Made by a program: the position numbers and the translations under genes. Shown piece by piece: positions 22,601 to 34,012 of a stretch of 64,000 nt of DNA (within the stretch, counting starts at the first letter, position 1; each line of letters begins with the position of its first letter). The DNA comes from Sarcocystis neurona (lineage: Eukaryota > Apicomplexa > Conoidasida > Eucoccidiorida > Sarcocystidae). Below the pieces are notes generated by a model that had not been told where the DNA came from, did no database searches, and worked only from the letters and a program-made list of their open reading frames with translations. The stretch lies in assembly GCA_000727475.1 (NCBI GenBank), contig KL647294.1, forward strand, positions 680,369 to 744,368. The letters are read 5' to 3'.

Positions 22601-25600
22601 ATGCAAAGAAGGAGGACCAGGCATTGTACAGATGGACGCCCTACCAGCGTACATTTGTCTTTAAATTGTCCATCACGTATACACTTGCATGTAGCATACG
22701 TACACACCCTCCTTGTGGCCGCCTGTGTCTGTCTGTCTCTCTCCCTCTATATACGAACGGACGCATGTATGTGTGGTGCTCTGTATACGTACGCGTAGGG
22801 TAGGTGAAATCTGGGTGCTCATCTCTGCGTGTCGATCTGTATCCGTGTCTATTTGTATGTGTGTCTCTCATCAGTATGTGTTGTGCTCGTAGACGTAGTT
22901 ATTGACGCCATTGTAGGTGCCTCTCTTATTCGCCTCATGTCCTGGGCCGATTGCAGGGGCCGTCGGCGAGAAGAATTTTGCCGCTTCTCTGTCGCGCGGA
23001 AGTGTTGCTGCACCCGTGCGAGTCGCCCGTCCTAGCTGACACTGCGGAGGCTGCCAGCACCTGGTGCTCGTGCGGCTGTGCAGGTGTGGGTGGGCTGCTG
23101 CTGGTGTGCGGGTGTGGGCGGACTGCCGCTGTTGCGCGGGCGTGGGCGGCCTGCTGCTGCTGTGCGGACGTGGGTGGACTGCTGCAGCTGTGCGGGTGTG
23201 GGCGGACTGCAGCTGCTGCTGTTGTCCTGCTGCTGCCGGTGGTGTGTAGGGGCTGTTTTTGCTCGTGTGCGGTTGTTTTGCTGTGTATCAGGCGGTCCCG
23301 CCATGTGGTGCACGGCTGTTGCGCTGCCATGCTGCTGCCGCTGAATTGGTGTGCTGCTGGATTGTTGCTGGGACTAAGCATGCTGCCGCTGTTGGTCGGT
23401 TGCTGCTTGTGCTGCGTGAAGCAGCTGCTGCGCCCTTTCCCCAGGTTTTCTTCCACGGCAGGTTTCCCGATGCTAGTGTCATAGGGCAGATGCTGCGCTT
23501 GTTGAACAACGTGCGCTGCTGCATGTATCTGGTTCGTCCTTGTGTGGTGCAGCTGGTGCTGCTGCTGCCGCGTCCCAAGCGGCTCATGAGAGACGCGTGT
23601 GGAGCTTTCATTTGCTTCTGATGTGCTTGCTGCGGCCGCGCTGACATTTTGTTGCAGGAGCGAGACGGGACGGGAGACGGGGAGAAGGTGGAAGCAATCT
23701 TCGCCCACTCGGACGACGAGGGGGGGGGCCTTTCGTCACCGACGTTTTCTGAAGTTTCTGAAGAAGAGGAAGATAAAGAAGCTTCCGTCTCGGCAGGCTC
23801 CGAGCGGCGTGGTCGTAGCAGCACAGCTACCGCTGCTGCCGGAGACGTGGAGGCCAAGGGGGAAAAGTCGTCTTCTTCCCGGTTCAACAGCAGCAGCAGC
23901 ACTGCCTTCAAAGCTTCTTCTGGTTCTCCTTCCTCCCCTTCCCGAGAGGGCGCGTCATCGTCAGCAACTTCGCAGCAGCAGCGCGGTGCTGGTGGCGACG
24001 CAGGAGCTGGGGCCGGCGAAGAAGGAGGAGGAAAGCGCTCCGGAGCAGCAGAGAAGCAGCAACACCGACAGCAGGAGGGGGAGATTCTGGCCAATACCGC
24101 CGCCGCTGTCGAAGCTTCTGCACAGAGGATGGGAACCGCTTCCTCCTCTTCTTGGTCTTCCTCTTCCTCTTCTTCGTCGTCTGACATCGCGAGCAAGAGA
24201 AGCGAAGGCAGCGCCGGAGGAAGCTCGGAGGCAGGGACGGCAGCGGCGACGGGAAGCGGGACTGCGGCGGCGCTTCCTTCGTTGAAAGGCCTGGACATGA
24301 ATGCACTGCAGAAGAAGCTACTGGAAGAGAAACATAAGCTGCGGCGGTTTATTATTAAGATGAAGGCGGAAGCGGAACATGCTGCAGAGGAGCAGCAGCA
24401 GGAGGAACGTGGCCGCAGCAGAAGGCGGCGCCAGGACGGCGCAAGAGGAGACGGCGAGTCTGGGTCGCCGAGCGACGAGCGACGGAGCAGTTCGAGTGAA
24501 GATGACGACGACGACGAGAAGGAGGCGGAAGAAGAAGTGGTGGACATGTTCTCCTCTTCGTCCTCCGCCACTTCGTCGTCTGCTGCTGGACACACTCGGC
24601 GCCGGGACGAGAAGAAGGCGCGGCGAAAGGGCGGTCGGCGACTAATGCGGGAAGGACAACAGCAGCAGGCGGAGGCAGCGGCGGCGGCAGGACCGGCAGA
24701 AAACTGGAACGATGCAGAGGGCTACTACCAGGCGCGTGTGGGAGAGCTGCTGGGGAAAGACGGACGATATAGGGTCGAGTGCGAAGCCGTCGGCAAAGGG
24801 GTTTTCAGCAACGTGCTGAAGTGCTACGACCTGCAGCAACAGCAGTACGTTGCTGTCAAGTGTATCCGTCATAACGACATGATGCGGCGGGCGGCCGAAA
24901 AAGAGCTTCACATACTCCAGCTGCTGAACGCGGCAGACCGGGAGGACCGGCGACACGTCGTGAGGCTGCTGTCACACTTCGAACACCGCGGCCATTTTTG
25001 TTTGGTCTTCGAGTGGATGTGGGGGAATTTGCGCGTGGCGTTGAAGAAGTACGGAGGGGGCAAGGGCCTCAGCGCGTCGGCAATCCACGCCTACGGGAAG
25101 CAGCTGTTCGTCGCGCTGCGGCACCTCTGCAAGTGCCGCATCATGCACGCAGACCTCAAGCCAGACAATATTCTCCTCTCCGAGAAATTCAGCAGCTTGA
25201 AGGTGTGTGACTTGGGCAGCGCCTCGGACGTGTCCGACAACGAAGTCACCGCGTACCTGGTCAGCCGCTTCTACCGGGCGCCGGAGATTATTCTCGGCTG
25301 CAAATACGACCAGCAGATCGATGTGTGGAGCGCTGCAAGCACCCTCTACGAACTCGCCACCGGACAGGTCCTCTTCCCGGTGAGACCCGCGCAGCAGGAG
25401 TGTCGTCTCTCCCCCACGCAGAGGAGGACTGTGGCAGACAGCAGGGGGGAGAGTCACGCGGAGCGCACCAGCAGAGTCACGCGCAGGCCCAGGAGTGTCG
25501 CGTGCAGCAGCAGAAAGGTCAAGAGGGAGGAGACGGACGTGCGTGTGCGTGTTGTGGGGGGCCGCTAAAAGAGACACAGACAGATGGAAGCCACAGAGGG

Positions 25601-28527
25601 ACAGACAGACAGAGACAGACAGGAAAAGACAGAGGGGAGGGGAGGATAGAGAGGGGACCATGAAAGGCGCGTGCCCTTTCCGGAGACGCATGTGGGGGGA
25701 TTGGGAAGCGCGGGGAGATGGGGGGGCACGTGACTTTCTTGCTCGTCTTCGTCGCAGTGAGAAAAGATGCGCCAAGCGCTCCCGGTTCTCATGTGTGTGC
25801 GGGAGTTGTGGAGGTGGTGCTCGGTGCGGTGACGGGGGGGACAGTCTGCTCGTGGACGTGTTCTCCTCTGAAGGTGTCGCCACCCCCTTCACACTTCGAC
25901 AAAAGGCATGTCTGTGTGCGTTAGTGTCTTCCAGTTGGCGTATATATGGTGAGCTGCTGCGGGTTTCTTCTTCGTAGACGTGGGCGTCGAATACACGGTG
26001 ATTTCTGTATGTGTGGATGCCTCGCGTGCATCAGCCACAAGCCTACACATATATGTGTTCGTGTGCGTCCATTTTATCCTCCGTACGCGTGTACACGTGT
26101 CGGGGTGTAGGTTTATGAGGAGGTCCTCGTAAGTGTGAAGAGCACGTCAGGAAGAGAGAGAAAGATGGGTCGGTCGCGTCGGCTAGCCGGCTGCGATTGG
26201 CTGCGTGTGCGGAAGTCCACAACCATTTCTACCCTGAAGTTCCCTGGTCGTCTCCTGGATATCTTCGTCTGTGTTCATACGTATGTAGTACATACAGATC
26301 TATACAGACACACACACACACATATGTAAAAGTGTCTGCATATGTGCGTGTGGGTTGGTATATAGGTGTGTATGCACTCATATATATATATATATGCCTC
26401 TTGGGAGCGTCTCTCTGTCTCTGTCTTTGGGTGTGTCGTCCTGTGCATTTGTAAGGTATCACGAGTGTGTAGAGAGGCGTTCGTCAAGAAGGAGCCGGGG
26501 AGGAGACCGTAGGATGGCACTCTCTCTTCATGTATGAGGGAACATGTGTAGAAGCACTCCTAGGTACTCTCTCCGCTATGTGTGTGTCGTGGGTGATATC
26601 GAAGACTTTGCGCCTGTACGTGAAGAAGTTCGTATTCCGTACGTAGCGTTGCCCCTGCGCATTTTTGTATCTCTCTTCTCTCTGTGTGTAGCGCAGCGTA
26701 GTAGCCCTTTGCCGTAATCAGTCGGCAGAGGGTCTGGTGTATGTGTGTGTATGTATGTGTGTATGCATGCATATATGCGTGTATGTGTATATGTATATAT
26801 GTATGTATGTATATATCTATGTGCGAATGTTGGTACATGTGTGCTTGCGTATGTATGTGTATGTATGCGTGTGTGTACGCATGTATATGTATGTATGTAT
26901 ACGTATGCATGTATATCTGTATGGATGTATGTGTGTGGATGTATGTGTGTGCGTTTGTGGTGCAGGGCCGCACGAACAATGACATGCTGCGATGCATTAT
27001 GGAAGTAAAAGGGAAAATCCCGAACAGACTTATCAAGGCTGGCCAGTTTTCAAAGCAGCACTTTAATGAGAACTTGGATTTTCTGTACCGCGACCGGGAC
27101 GCCTTCTTCAAGAAGGACGTCATCCGAGTTATCCACGACCTGCGGCCAACCAGAAACTTGACAGACTCTTTGATCGAGAAACAACACTGGCTACGCGGTA
27201 AGTGTGTGCGCGGGTGTCTCGCGGTCCGCTGCAGCGTCTACATTCCTCGCCGCACCAGCAACAACAGCAGCACCAGAAGCCGCGGCACACGGCAACAACA
27301 GCGCCAGCAACAGCAGCAACAACGGCAGAGAGGGCTCCTTAGCGCAGTGGCAGCAGTGGCAGCGCTGTAGGGCAGCACCGGGGGGTCTGGCGACGGGATT
27401 GTGAAGGAGGACGTGGGGCGACGGCTGTAGCAGCACTAGGTCGATTAGCAGCGGTGCGGCTGCGCGGCAGCACATCACGGCAGCGGCGTGTTTCGCGTCG
27501 TTTTGTACATGCACGTCTCGCTGCTTGTAGCAGCTGCGCAGCAGAGTAGATACATACGTATGCGTTCGAACTTCGTATATTCGTACATACACCTATGTAG
27601 CGGCTCCCAGGGCGTGATTCTTGCGTGTTGTGTATTGCACTCGCTTGAACAAGAACCGGTCTGTGCAGCGGCGCTGGACGGGGCGGAGGTCAGCGGTTAT
27701 TAGTGAAGGTGTAGGTACATCGGAAAGCCCGGCGTTCACCGCCTTGCGACATGGGATGATGCATCGCGTTCGTAGAAGTAGCGAAGACTTTTGTGGTTTC
27801 TCGGGTGATTCACTTTCTCCAGCGCACAGAGAGATGCCTCTGCGTTCCACCTGCTCTAAGCCGCGTCTCCCCGCGGTGTAATAGACGGCGTGTCTGAGGT
27901 GTACGTACACCGGAACGTCTGTCTGTATTTGGAGGGCCCCTGCAGAGGGAGGAGGCATTTGGACGTCATGCGTTCGGTCTGGTTGCGGTCGCGCTACGAA
28001 AGTTTCGCCATTTCTGTTTGTGGTCGTTTTCCTGTCTGAAGCTGCCTGTAACCACGTCACATTTTCCGCTTTTTTGTCTTCTGCCCATGTAGCTGCGCGT
28101 CGGGTGGAGCGTGTGCTGGCCGTTCTCTAGACTCGTTAGGTTGCTCCTGCTGCGTCTCTCCGTCTGATTTGCCGCAGGAAACTCACCGAAAGTTTGTTTT
28201 CTGCGTCGAAAAATGCGGCAGTTGGGAGACTTGCTCGAGAAGTGCCTCGCGCTGGATCCGCAGAAGCGACTCACAGCAGAAGAAGCACTGCAGCACCCGT
28301 TCATCAAAGAGAGTATTCATTTTGTGGAAGGAGGCAGCAGCAGCGGCGTGCAGCAGGGAGGGGCGTCGTCTCACAGCAGCAGCGGCTGCGTGGAAACCGG
28401 AGCGCAGGCAACAGGAAGAGCAGGAGGTGGGGCAGGAACAGGATCAGGACGGGGAGGCGTTCTGTCACATAGCAGCAAAGGTGTCTCGGCCGCAGGAGCT
28501 GTTGCTGCTGTCGGGTCGCTGACGTGA
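19654..28527 (+). CDS. PRP4K: PRP4-type splicing kinase (PRPF4B family)
   Basis: Ser/Thr kinase of the CMGC/DYRK-related PRP4 family. Known members act in the nucleus on the U4/U6.U5 tri-snRNP, phosphorylating PRP6 and PRP31 during spliceosome activation. Exons: 19654-22017, 23658-25379, 26966-27197, 28178-28527. All junctions are GT-AG with matching phases (0, 0, 1), giving 1,555 residues from this ATG. Exon 1 encodes an RS/Ala/Gln-rich tail with the PRP4 signature LEERRRKRQEVLQKY near residue 240. The kinase domain follows WNDAEGYY (about 1138): glycine loop GKGVFSNV 1167-1174, Lys1189, Glu1204, HADLKPDN 1285-1292, DLG from Asp1306, activation-loop TAY with Tyr1321, APE 1329-1331. Exons 3 and 4 supply the PRP4-specific insert (TNNDML) and the C-lobe end (LDPQKRLTAEEALQHPF). 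Human PRPF4B has DFG and TPY. The true start may lie in an upstream exon, because the frame is open and Arg/Ser-rich before 19654. Confidence 0.9.
22018..23657. other. PRP4K intron 1
   Basis: A 1,640-base intron, from CGC|GTAAGAAC to TTTTGTTGCAG|GAG. It holds a CAG-rich block (about 22120-22215), alternating purine-pyrimidine DNA (22400-22460, 22670-22870), a GC-rich minisatellite (23076-23212) and CTG-rich sequence to about 23600. Triplet repeats of both orientations therefore occur outside coding sequence. Confidence 0.85.
23076..23212. repeat. GC-rich minisatellite, about five units
   Basis: Imperfect units of about 26-30 bases share the core tgtgcgggtgtgggcggact. They lie inside PRP4K intron 1. 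Confidence 0.8.
25380..26965. other. PRP4K intron 2
   Basis: A 1,586-base phase-0 intron running from TTCCCG|GTGAGAC (the donor GT overlaps the G run) to TTTGTGGTGCAG|GGC. The first 180 bases stay open in the kinase frame but lack kinase sequence, and the conserved LFP-GRTNN junction shows where splicing occurs. It contains purine-rich repeats (25560-25670) and a long alternating purine-pyrimidine tract next to the acceptor. Confidence 0.85.
26737..26816. repeat. 80-base alternating purine-pyrimidine tract
   Basis: An unbroken alternation of purine and pyrimidine (gtgtatgtgtgt ... atgtatatat) with no interruption over 80 bases, followed by similar imperfect sequence to about 26950. It ends just before PRP4K exon 3. 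Confidence 0.9.
27198..28177. other. PRP4K intron 3
   Basis: A 980-base phase-1 intron, GCG|GTAAGTGTG to TTTGCCGCAG|GAAAC. It includes a CAG-rich block (about 27240-27370) and one exact GTGTACGTACAC palindrome near 27899. A 155-codon - strand ORF inside it has no recognised content. Confidence 0.85.
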
Positions 28528-29115
28528 AAAGACAGAGTTTCCTCTGCTTCTTCTGTATCAGACCCGACGCAGATTTCCTATTCCGCAGCAGGTGGAAGCG
28601 TTCTGCCTTTTCCGATTGCGTCACGACAGAGTGGCAGTTAGGCGCCGCCGGTGGAGCGCAGCATCAACAGAGCAGCCGCAAGTCACTGCGGCAACAACAG
28701 GAGGAAGGTGACAGCAGCAACACGAAGATGACAGCAGCGTAAGAAGTTGCGGCTGTCCGCCTAGAGACGCATACAAGGAAACCGTCGTCGTGGAGAACGA
28801 GGATCGAAGCGTATGCTCATTTTTGTTGCTGCAGCTGTTCGTGCGCGTCTGGTCTGTACCACTACAGCAGCGGCATGTTTTTCACCCGGTTGCGTCTCTG
28901 CTGCTGCAGCTGTGCGGAAGGCCTGCGTGTGAGAATCATGAAAGGAGACGAAAGATGCAAAATGCTGTTGTTCGTCCTCTTCCGTGTTTTTCATCCCGTC
29001 GTCTCGTTTTCAACTGGGACTTGGCTGTAGAATCCCCACCTGCCGTTCGCCCGCATCCTCAGACGCGTGCGCGTGGTGGTGGAGGGGTGCTGCGGCAGTG
29101 GACAGGGACGCGTAG

Positions 29116-29285
29116 ACCAGTGGCACAGTCGAGTTGACTGCGGGGCTGTTCCCCGCAGCTGCTGTTGCATGCTCGTCATGTTGCTGGACGCCTCTACTAG
29201 CTGCCGTTGCTGCCACTGCTGCTGCTGCCACTGCTGCTGCTGCCACTGCTGCTGCTGCTGGGGATCTGCAGGGAAAGGAGGACTG
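29116..29285 (+). CDS. candidate Ala-rich exon
   Basis: Between an acceptor GGACGCGTAG and a donor GACTG|GTGAAG, the + frame reads SGTVELTAGLFP, then Ala runs interrupted by Thr, then GDLQGKED. The Ala/Thr run comes from three perfect 15-base units (29212-29256). It could be a 5' exon of the gene that continues from 29531, but it ends in phase 2 and does not join that exon directly. The - strand is also open here. Confidence 0.2.
29212..29256. repeat. three 15-base units (gccactgctgctgct)
   Basis: Three perfect head-to-tail copies. The period is a multiple of three. Confidence 0.95.
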
Positions 29286-29530
29286 GTGAAGAAGAACTAT
29301 GACCGGCACGGGTGCTAGATGCAGCAGTTTTCCCCCCCTCCTTTCTCTTCCACTAATTATTCACCTGCATGTACATATATGTGTATATGTGTATTTTCTC
29401 GTTTATACTGATGCGCCCGTGTTTATGTATCCATATATATATATGTATATATATATACTTTCAACGTGTATGTTTCCATATATATACATACACACGTACG
29501 CGTAAATGTATGTACATTGGTACTTTTGAG

Positions 29531-30015
29531 GATCTATTAGAGAATCCTTTTCAGCGCGCCGCGCAGATTTTTTACATGTTGAGGGAGGCTGCTGTGTTGA
29601 TAGCATTCATGCAGAAGAAACTCGTGAAGTCCCACATATTCCGTTATTCGTCCGTCCATTTATTATCCCTGCGCTCTCCATTTCACCTCTTCTTTTTCGA
29701 TCTGTATGTAAAAACTCACCGTCCTGTAGCGGTACAAAAGTCTAGAGAGAACGGGCAAAAAAGGGGGACAGAAAACGCAGAATATATATATATATATTCT
29801 GTCTTGGTGTAGATGATGTGCATGTTCTTCCATACATGCTTCTAACTCTGTGCGGGGGTGCTATCGGTGGTGACACGTGTAGAGGTGAGTGTCGCTATCT
29901 TCACTTTTGGCGCGTCTCCTAGACTTTCACATACGTACAAACATATATATATATGTATACATACACACATCTATATATATATATGCATATATATATGTTT
30001 ATGTATATATATATG

Positions 30016-30047
<32 letters not shown>

Positions 30048-32652
30048 GTTCGTGGCGCAGTCTCAGCATATCGGGGTGGCTTATTTGCAGAATTTTGCGC
30101 GCGTGAACATGCCAGTAGCGAATGATACTCAACAGATGTGCATGGGGATATGCTTTACAGCGATGTACACCTGCGAGCCTACCCATCAGGTGCGCCCCGC
30201 TTGCTTCCTTTCGCCGAATTGATGTGTAGAGATGCACACATGAGTCCACCTCTACGTGCGTAGGGGTGTGTACGTGTCTGTATGTGTCTAATGGGACAGC
30301 TGCTCGAAGATTGGCTGCTCGTTGCAGACGTGATTTGTTGTTCCTTTGCAAGAGGCAGAGGAGAAGTCGCTAATGTGGAAAGATATGTGTGAGAGAGAGA
30401 ATGCACACACACGTGGAGGTGTACGCGGACGTGTGCGCATGCATTTGTGGGGTGTGTTTCTCGGCTCTCCTCTCTTTTGTGTGAGTGGATGTGAGTATTG
30501 CGAAAATGTCTACATGTGTCTGTGTGTATGTATCTTTGAATTAGGAGCGCCTGCTGCATGCTCGTGGGGAAGCGCACGCAGCTGCGCGTCCAGCGGCAGT
30601 GTGTTTCTCGTAGTGAGTAGCGACGCTGTTGCATTTGCTGCTGGACAGAGGCGGGACTCTTGAAGAGCAAGTGAGACTCCGCTTTCTAGGCAGGGGCAGT
30701 GTTCGTTCAGACTGCAGGTGAAAATAAAGGCAAATGGAAGACGAAGCAGAACACAGAAAAGAGCTGCTCTGTTGAGCGTGTATTTGCTGCGCGTCGTGAC
30801 TCTGGAGTGTACCTACACCGTTCTCTGGCGTGTGTACATACACACGGGCGGGACGTGGGGATTGGCTGCACGTGCATCGCGCGGCGACTCGTATATGTGT
30901 ATCGCCGACGCCGCGTATGTTGTAACCCCGCCATCACGGCCGTCGTGTAGGTGTCGTAGGATTTCTCTTGTCAGGGCTGCTGCTGTTGTATTTGTTCGTG
31001 CGCGCGCTGCAATTCCGGGAGTACATCTGCCGCAGGTGCGTGGGGATGTGACTGCTGCTGCGACCCTGCTCAAAGTTCCTGTAGAATGCTGCGCCGGGCG
31101 CTGCTGCTGCTGCAGCATGCGTTGTTGCTGCGTGGGTTGCTGAGGTCCGTGACTGCTGCGCGGTGAAGTGTGGAGTAGACTAGTGTATTTGCAGCTGCTC
31201 GAGTCATGCTGCTGCGGCTTCTTCGCTTCTTCCTGCATGCATTCTCCTCCCAGCAGACGGTGGCTGGACGCGCTGAGTAGAAGGAGCTGTCACGAGCACC
31301 GCTATTGCTGCTGCTGCTGCGTGAGCCTGCCGCCCGTCTCCCGCCTCCCACGCTTCCCTCGCAAGAGAATCGCTGCTGCTGGTAACCCAGTGGATACTCT
31401 GCTGCGGCAGCAGCGCGCCCCTCTTCTTCAGGCAGCAGCGCGTCGGCGGCAGCTGATGGCTCTGTTCGATAGCAGCAGCAGGCCGTGGTGCTGGTGCGCG
31501 TTTGTAGCAGCAGCGATACAGAAGGTGGTCTACGCGCAGCTTGCACAGGATTCGAAGCAACAGTTGCCGCGAAAAAGTGGGCGGAAGAAAAGGAAGAAGG
31601 AGGCAACCGCACTGCTGGCTTGCTGCTGCCGCAGCAAGCCGGCAGAAGCACTTCTTCTGTGAAGCAGCGCGTGTGCCAGTCCCATGCATGTCATGCAAAG
31701 GTTCGTATATATATCCTGCTGCAGCGGAACTTCGCGTTTCAAAAACAAGCAGCAGCAAACGTTGTCGGTGTCTTCTCCAAGAAGACCAGCCGCTGCTGCA
31801 GGTGGTGTGTTCTGCCGCAGCAGCTCGTCCTCTTCCACAGGAGGTGTGCTGCTTCCGCTGCTGACACTCAAAAACCCGTCTGTTCTCGCTGGTACTGCTG
31901 CTGCTCTGTTTTCGTGTAGCAGCTTTGTTGGTTGCTGCTATCCCCGCTGGAAGATGCTGCTGCGTTCGTCTCGTTGTGATGGTGTCATGCCTGCTGCAGT
32001 TCTTCGCATGTGCGCGTGGTGTTGCATGGCTGTTGATGCTGCGGTGCCGCAGCGGGAGGCCCATGTTTTGCTGCTGCTGCTGTTGCTGCTGGAGCTGCTA
32101 CGACAGCCGTCTTCCGGCTGCTGTGAATGGGGTTTCGCGATGTGTGATCACTCGTCTTCGGCGATATGGCTGCGTTTCGCGAGCGTGCACCTGAAGCACT
32201 TCCTACGTAGCTGATGCAGCGCCGGTGCAGTTGCGCTGGCTGCTGCTGTTGTTGCTGGCCTTTCTTGCGTTGCAGTGGCGCCTGTCTCCTGCTGCTGCTG
32301 CTGTTTCTGCTGCGCCTGTGTCGGTGTTGGTGCCACGGCTTGCTGTCCTGTTTTCACTTTCACTGCATTTGGTGCAGGACCGCCCTTTTTTTTATAGGAA
32401 GAAGTGTCGTCGTGAACAACAGAGAGCCGTGTGTGTGTGTGTGTTTGTGTGCGTTTCTGCACGCGCGACAGCAGCAGCAGCGGTAGAGGCATGATGTATG
32501 GGGGCTGTCTGGACAGCATGGGGTGGGCGACGCGTCTTAGTGGGGAAGAACTTGTTTCGATCATGCGTTACTTTCTTACTGTGAAGAAGAAATTCAATTT
32601 CCTTGCGCGTCTGATAGAAACAAAGCACCGCGGCGGCCGGATGCTGTTGTGA
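29531..32652 (+). CDS. unrecognised multi-exon gene downstream of PRP4K
   Basis: The family is not recognised. Proposed exons: 29531-29623, 30061-30189, 30545-30609, 30975-31035, 31085-31162, 31195-31658, 31725-32206 and a last exon 32472-32652. Phases agree through the seventh exon. The join to the last is unresolved, and a 5' exon with an ATG is missing. The first two exons look helical (NPFQRAAQIFYMLREAAVLI; SQHIGVAYLQNFARVN) and faintly resemble cyclin-box helices, which I do not regard as proof. The middle has Ala and Cys runs and the seventh exon has Ser, Ala and Leu runs. The last exon reads well (GEELVSIMRYFLTVKKKFNF) and ends at 32652. Antisense ORFs of up to 286 codons overlap it. 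I take them as shadows because they lack phase-matched exons. Confidence 0.35.
29939..30050. repeat. AT/CT microsatellites
   Basis: Blocks of (TA)n and (CT)n immediately upstream of the proposed 30061 exon. The CT block may serve as its polypyrimidine tract. Confidence 0.85.
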
Positions 32653-34012
32653 TTGTTATCCTGCGGTGGCGGATCTTGTGTGCTGAGTTTTACGCGCGCG
32701 TGTGTGCTTGCGAGAGATGCGGGGTTCGTCCTGCACCACGCATGGTCATTTCTTGCTTTCTCTTTTCTCTTCTCTTCCTGCCCTCTAGGCTGCTGATTTA
32801 TCCTTCTCGAGGAACCAAAGACTTAACAGCAGCACTCCCCACCATGTGCAGCGCGAAAGAAAGTAAAACAAAGCGGTAAAAGTCCACAAAATCTGTTGCC
32901 GAGCCGAGTCACACAGCCCTCCCATCGCGCTGCGGCCCCGTTCGCTCCGATCTCCCCACTGCTGCTTCTGCGCTGCTGAGCGTCCTTCTTATTGCCGCTG
33001 CTGCTCGTGCTACCCCTCGTGAGTGACTGTTTAAGCAGCGGCCCGTTCCTGGGGTGAGTCGGCCTCTCGCGACGCTGCTGCCACACTCGTGCGTGTTGTT
33101 GACGTGTGGTGGTGGTGGGGCTGCCGGTGGGTGTGTAACACAGGTACATCATTTTGTGTTGAGGAAGAAGTCCACTGTCATTGTCGAGAACAGAAAGTGC
33201 TTGTCAAAAACAACTTTGTGAAGAAGTAGACCGCACAGCGCCACGTGGTAGTGGTAAGAAAATGGGGAAACACGGTTGGCCGAGTACTGTTGTACGCATG
33301 CTGCACGCACTGCGGTTCCAGTGTACGTACGCCCGAAACGCCAGTTCCCCGTGTGTGTACATCCGGTCTGTAGTCCCGTCTAGCGTTTCTACGGCACAGA
33401 GACACTATACATGAAGTGCACGTCATCCGGTGTGGTATCTTCCACTGGTCGAGTGGAAACTCTACACACACACCACCGTTAGACTTGGGGTGTACGTACA
33501 CCGCACACATCACAGTGGAACTGAGTACACATTAGGGGTACTGTACGCCCCACCATGGTTGCCAGTCTCACTGGAGTGTCCGTACGCTCCACACGTTGTC
33601 TTTTCGAGTGTACGTACATTGCAAGTGGTACTTGGAAGTGCAGGTACACGCCGCACACAACTGTGAGTTCGGAGTTTGCATACGTCGGTCACACTCGGGA
33701 TGTACGCACACCGCCAGGAGTAGCTTCTGAGTGCGTTGTTGCTCGCGTTCCCGCGTCGCCTTGTTAAGAGGCAGCTTAGATAGTGGCGCTGTTTCGTTCC
33801 TTCGTATACGATTTCCTCGTGAAAGAAAGAGAGATTCTTTTGAACAGCAGCAGAGCGGAGAAGTTTTCCCGACGTGCGTAGTGTTGTGTTTGTAGAGGCT
33901 GAAAACGGTTTGCTGCGTCGCTCGTTCTTCGTCGCTGGTCGTAAGGGTCCAGGGATAGAAGTCTTCGCTCTTGTCCGTTCTGCTGCTGCGGCGGCAACGA
34001 GACACTTCAGAG
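32653..34012. other. intergenic with palindromic repeats
   Basis: No recognised gene. A - strand ORF (33152 to 32823, ATG start, 109 codons, Arg/Ser/Gln-rich) and a - strand ORF of 223 codons (34181-33510) are noted, but neither has splice or homology support. The middle holds a diverged repeat family built on tgtacgtacac words. Confidence 0.35.
33290..33725. repeat. diverged repeats around GTGTACGTACAC
   Basis: About seven related segments contain gtgtacgtacac or near variants followed by cgcacac. The core is a perfect 12-base palindrome. Spacing is irregular. Confidence 0.6.

Noticed and set aside
23288..24595. 435-codon - strand ORF opposite PRP4K exon 2
   Set aside because: The + strand encodes the PRP4K tail and kinase domain in this interval. 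The - ORF is its Ser/Ala/Pro shadow and crosses a confirmed splice acceptor.
31204..32064. 286-codon - strand ORF with a real ATG
   Set aside because: Tempting, but it lacks phase-matched exons. The + strand exons chain through this interval and read better.
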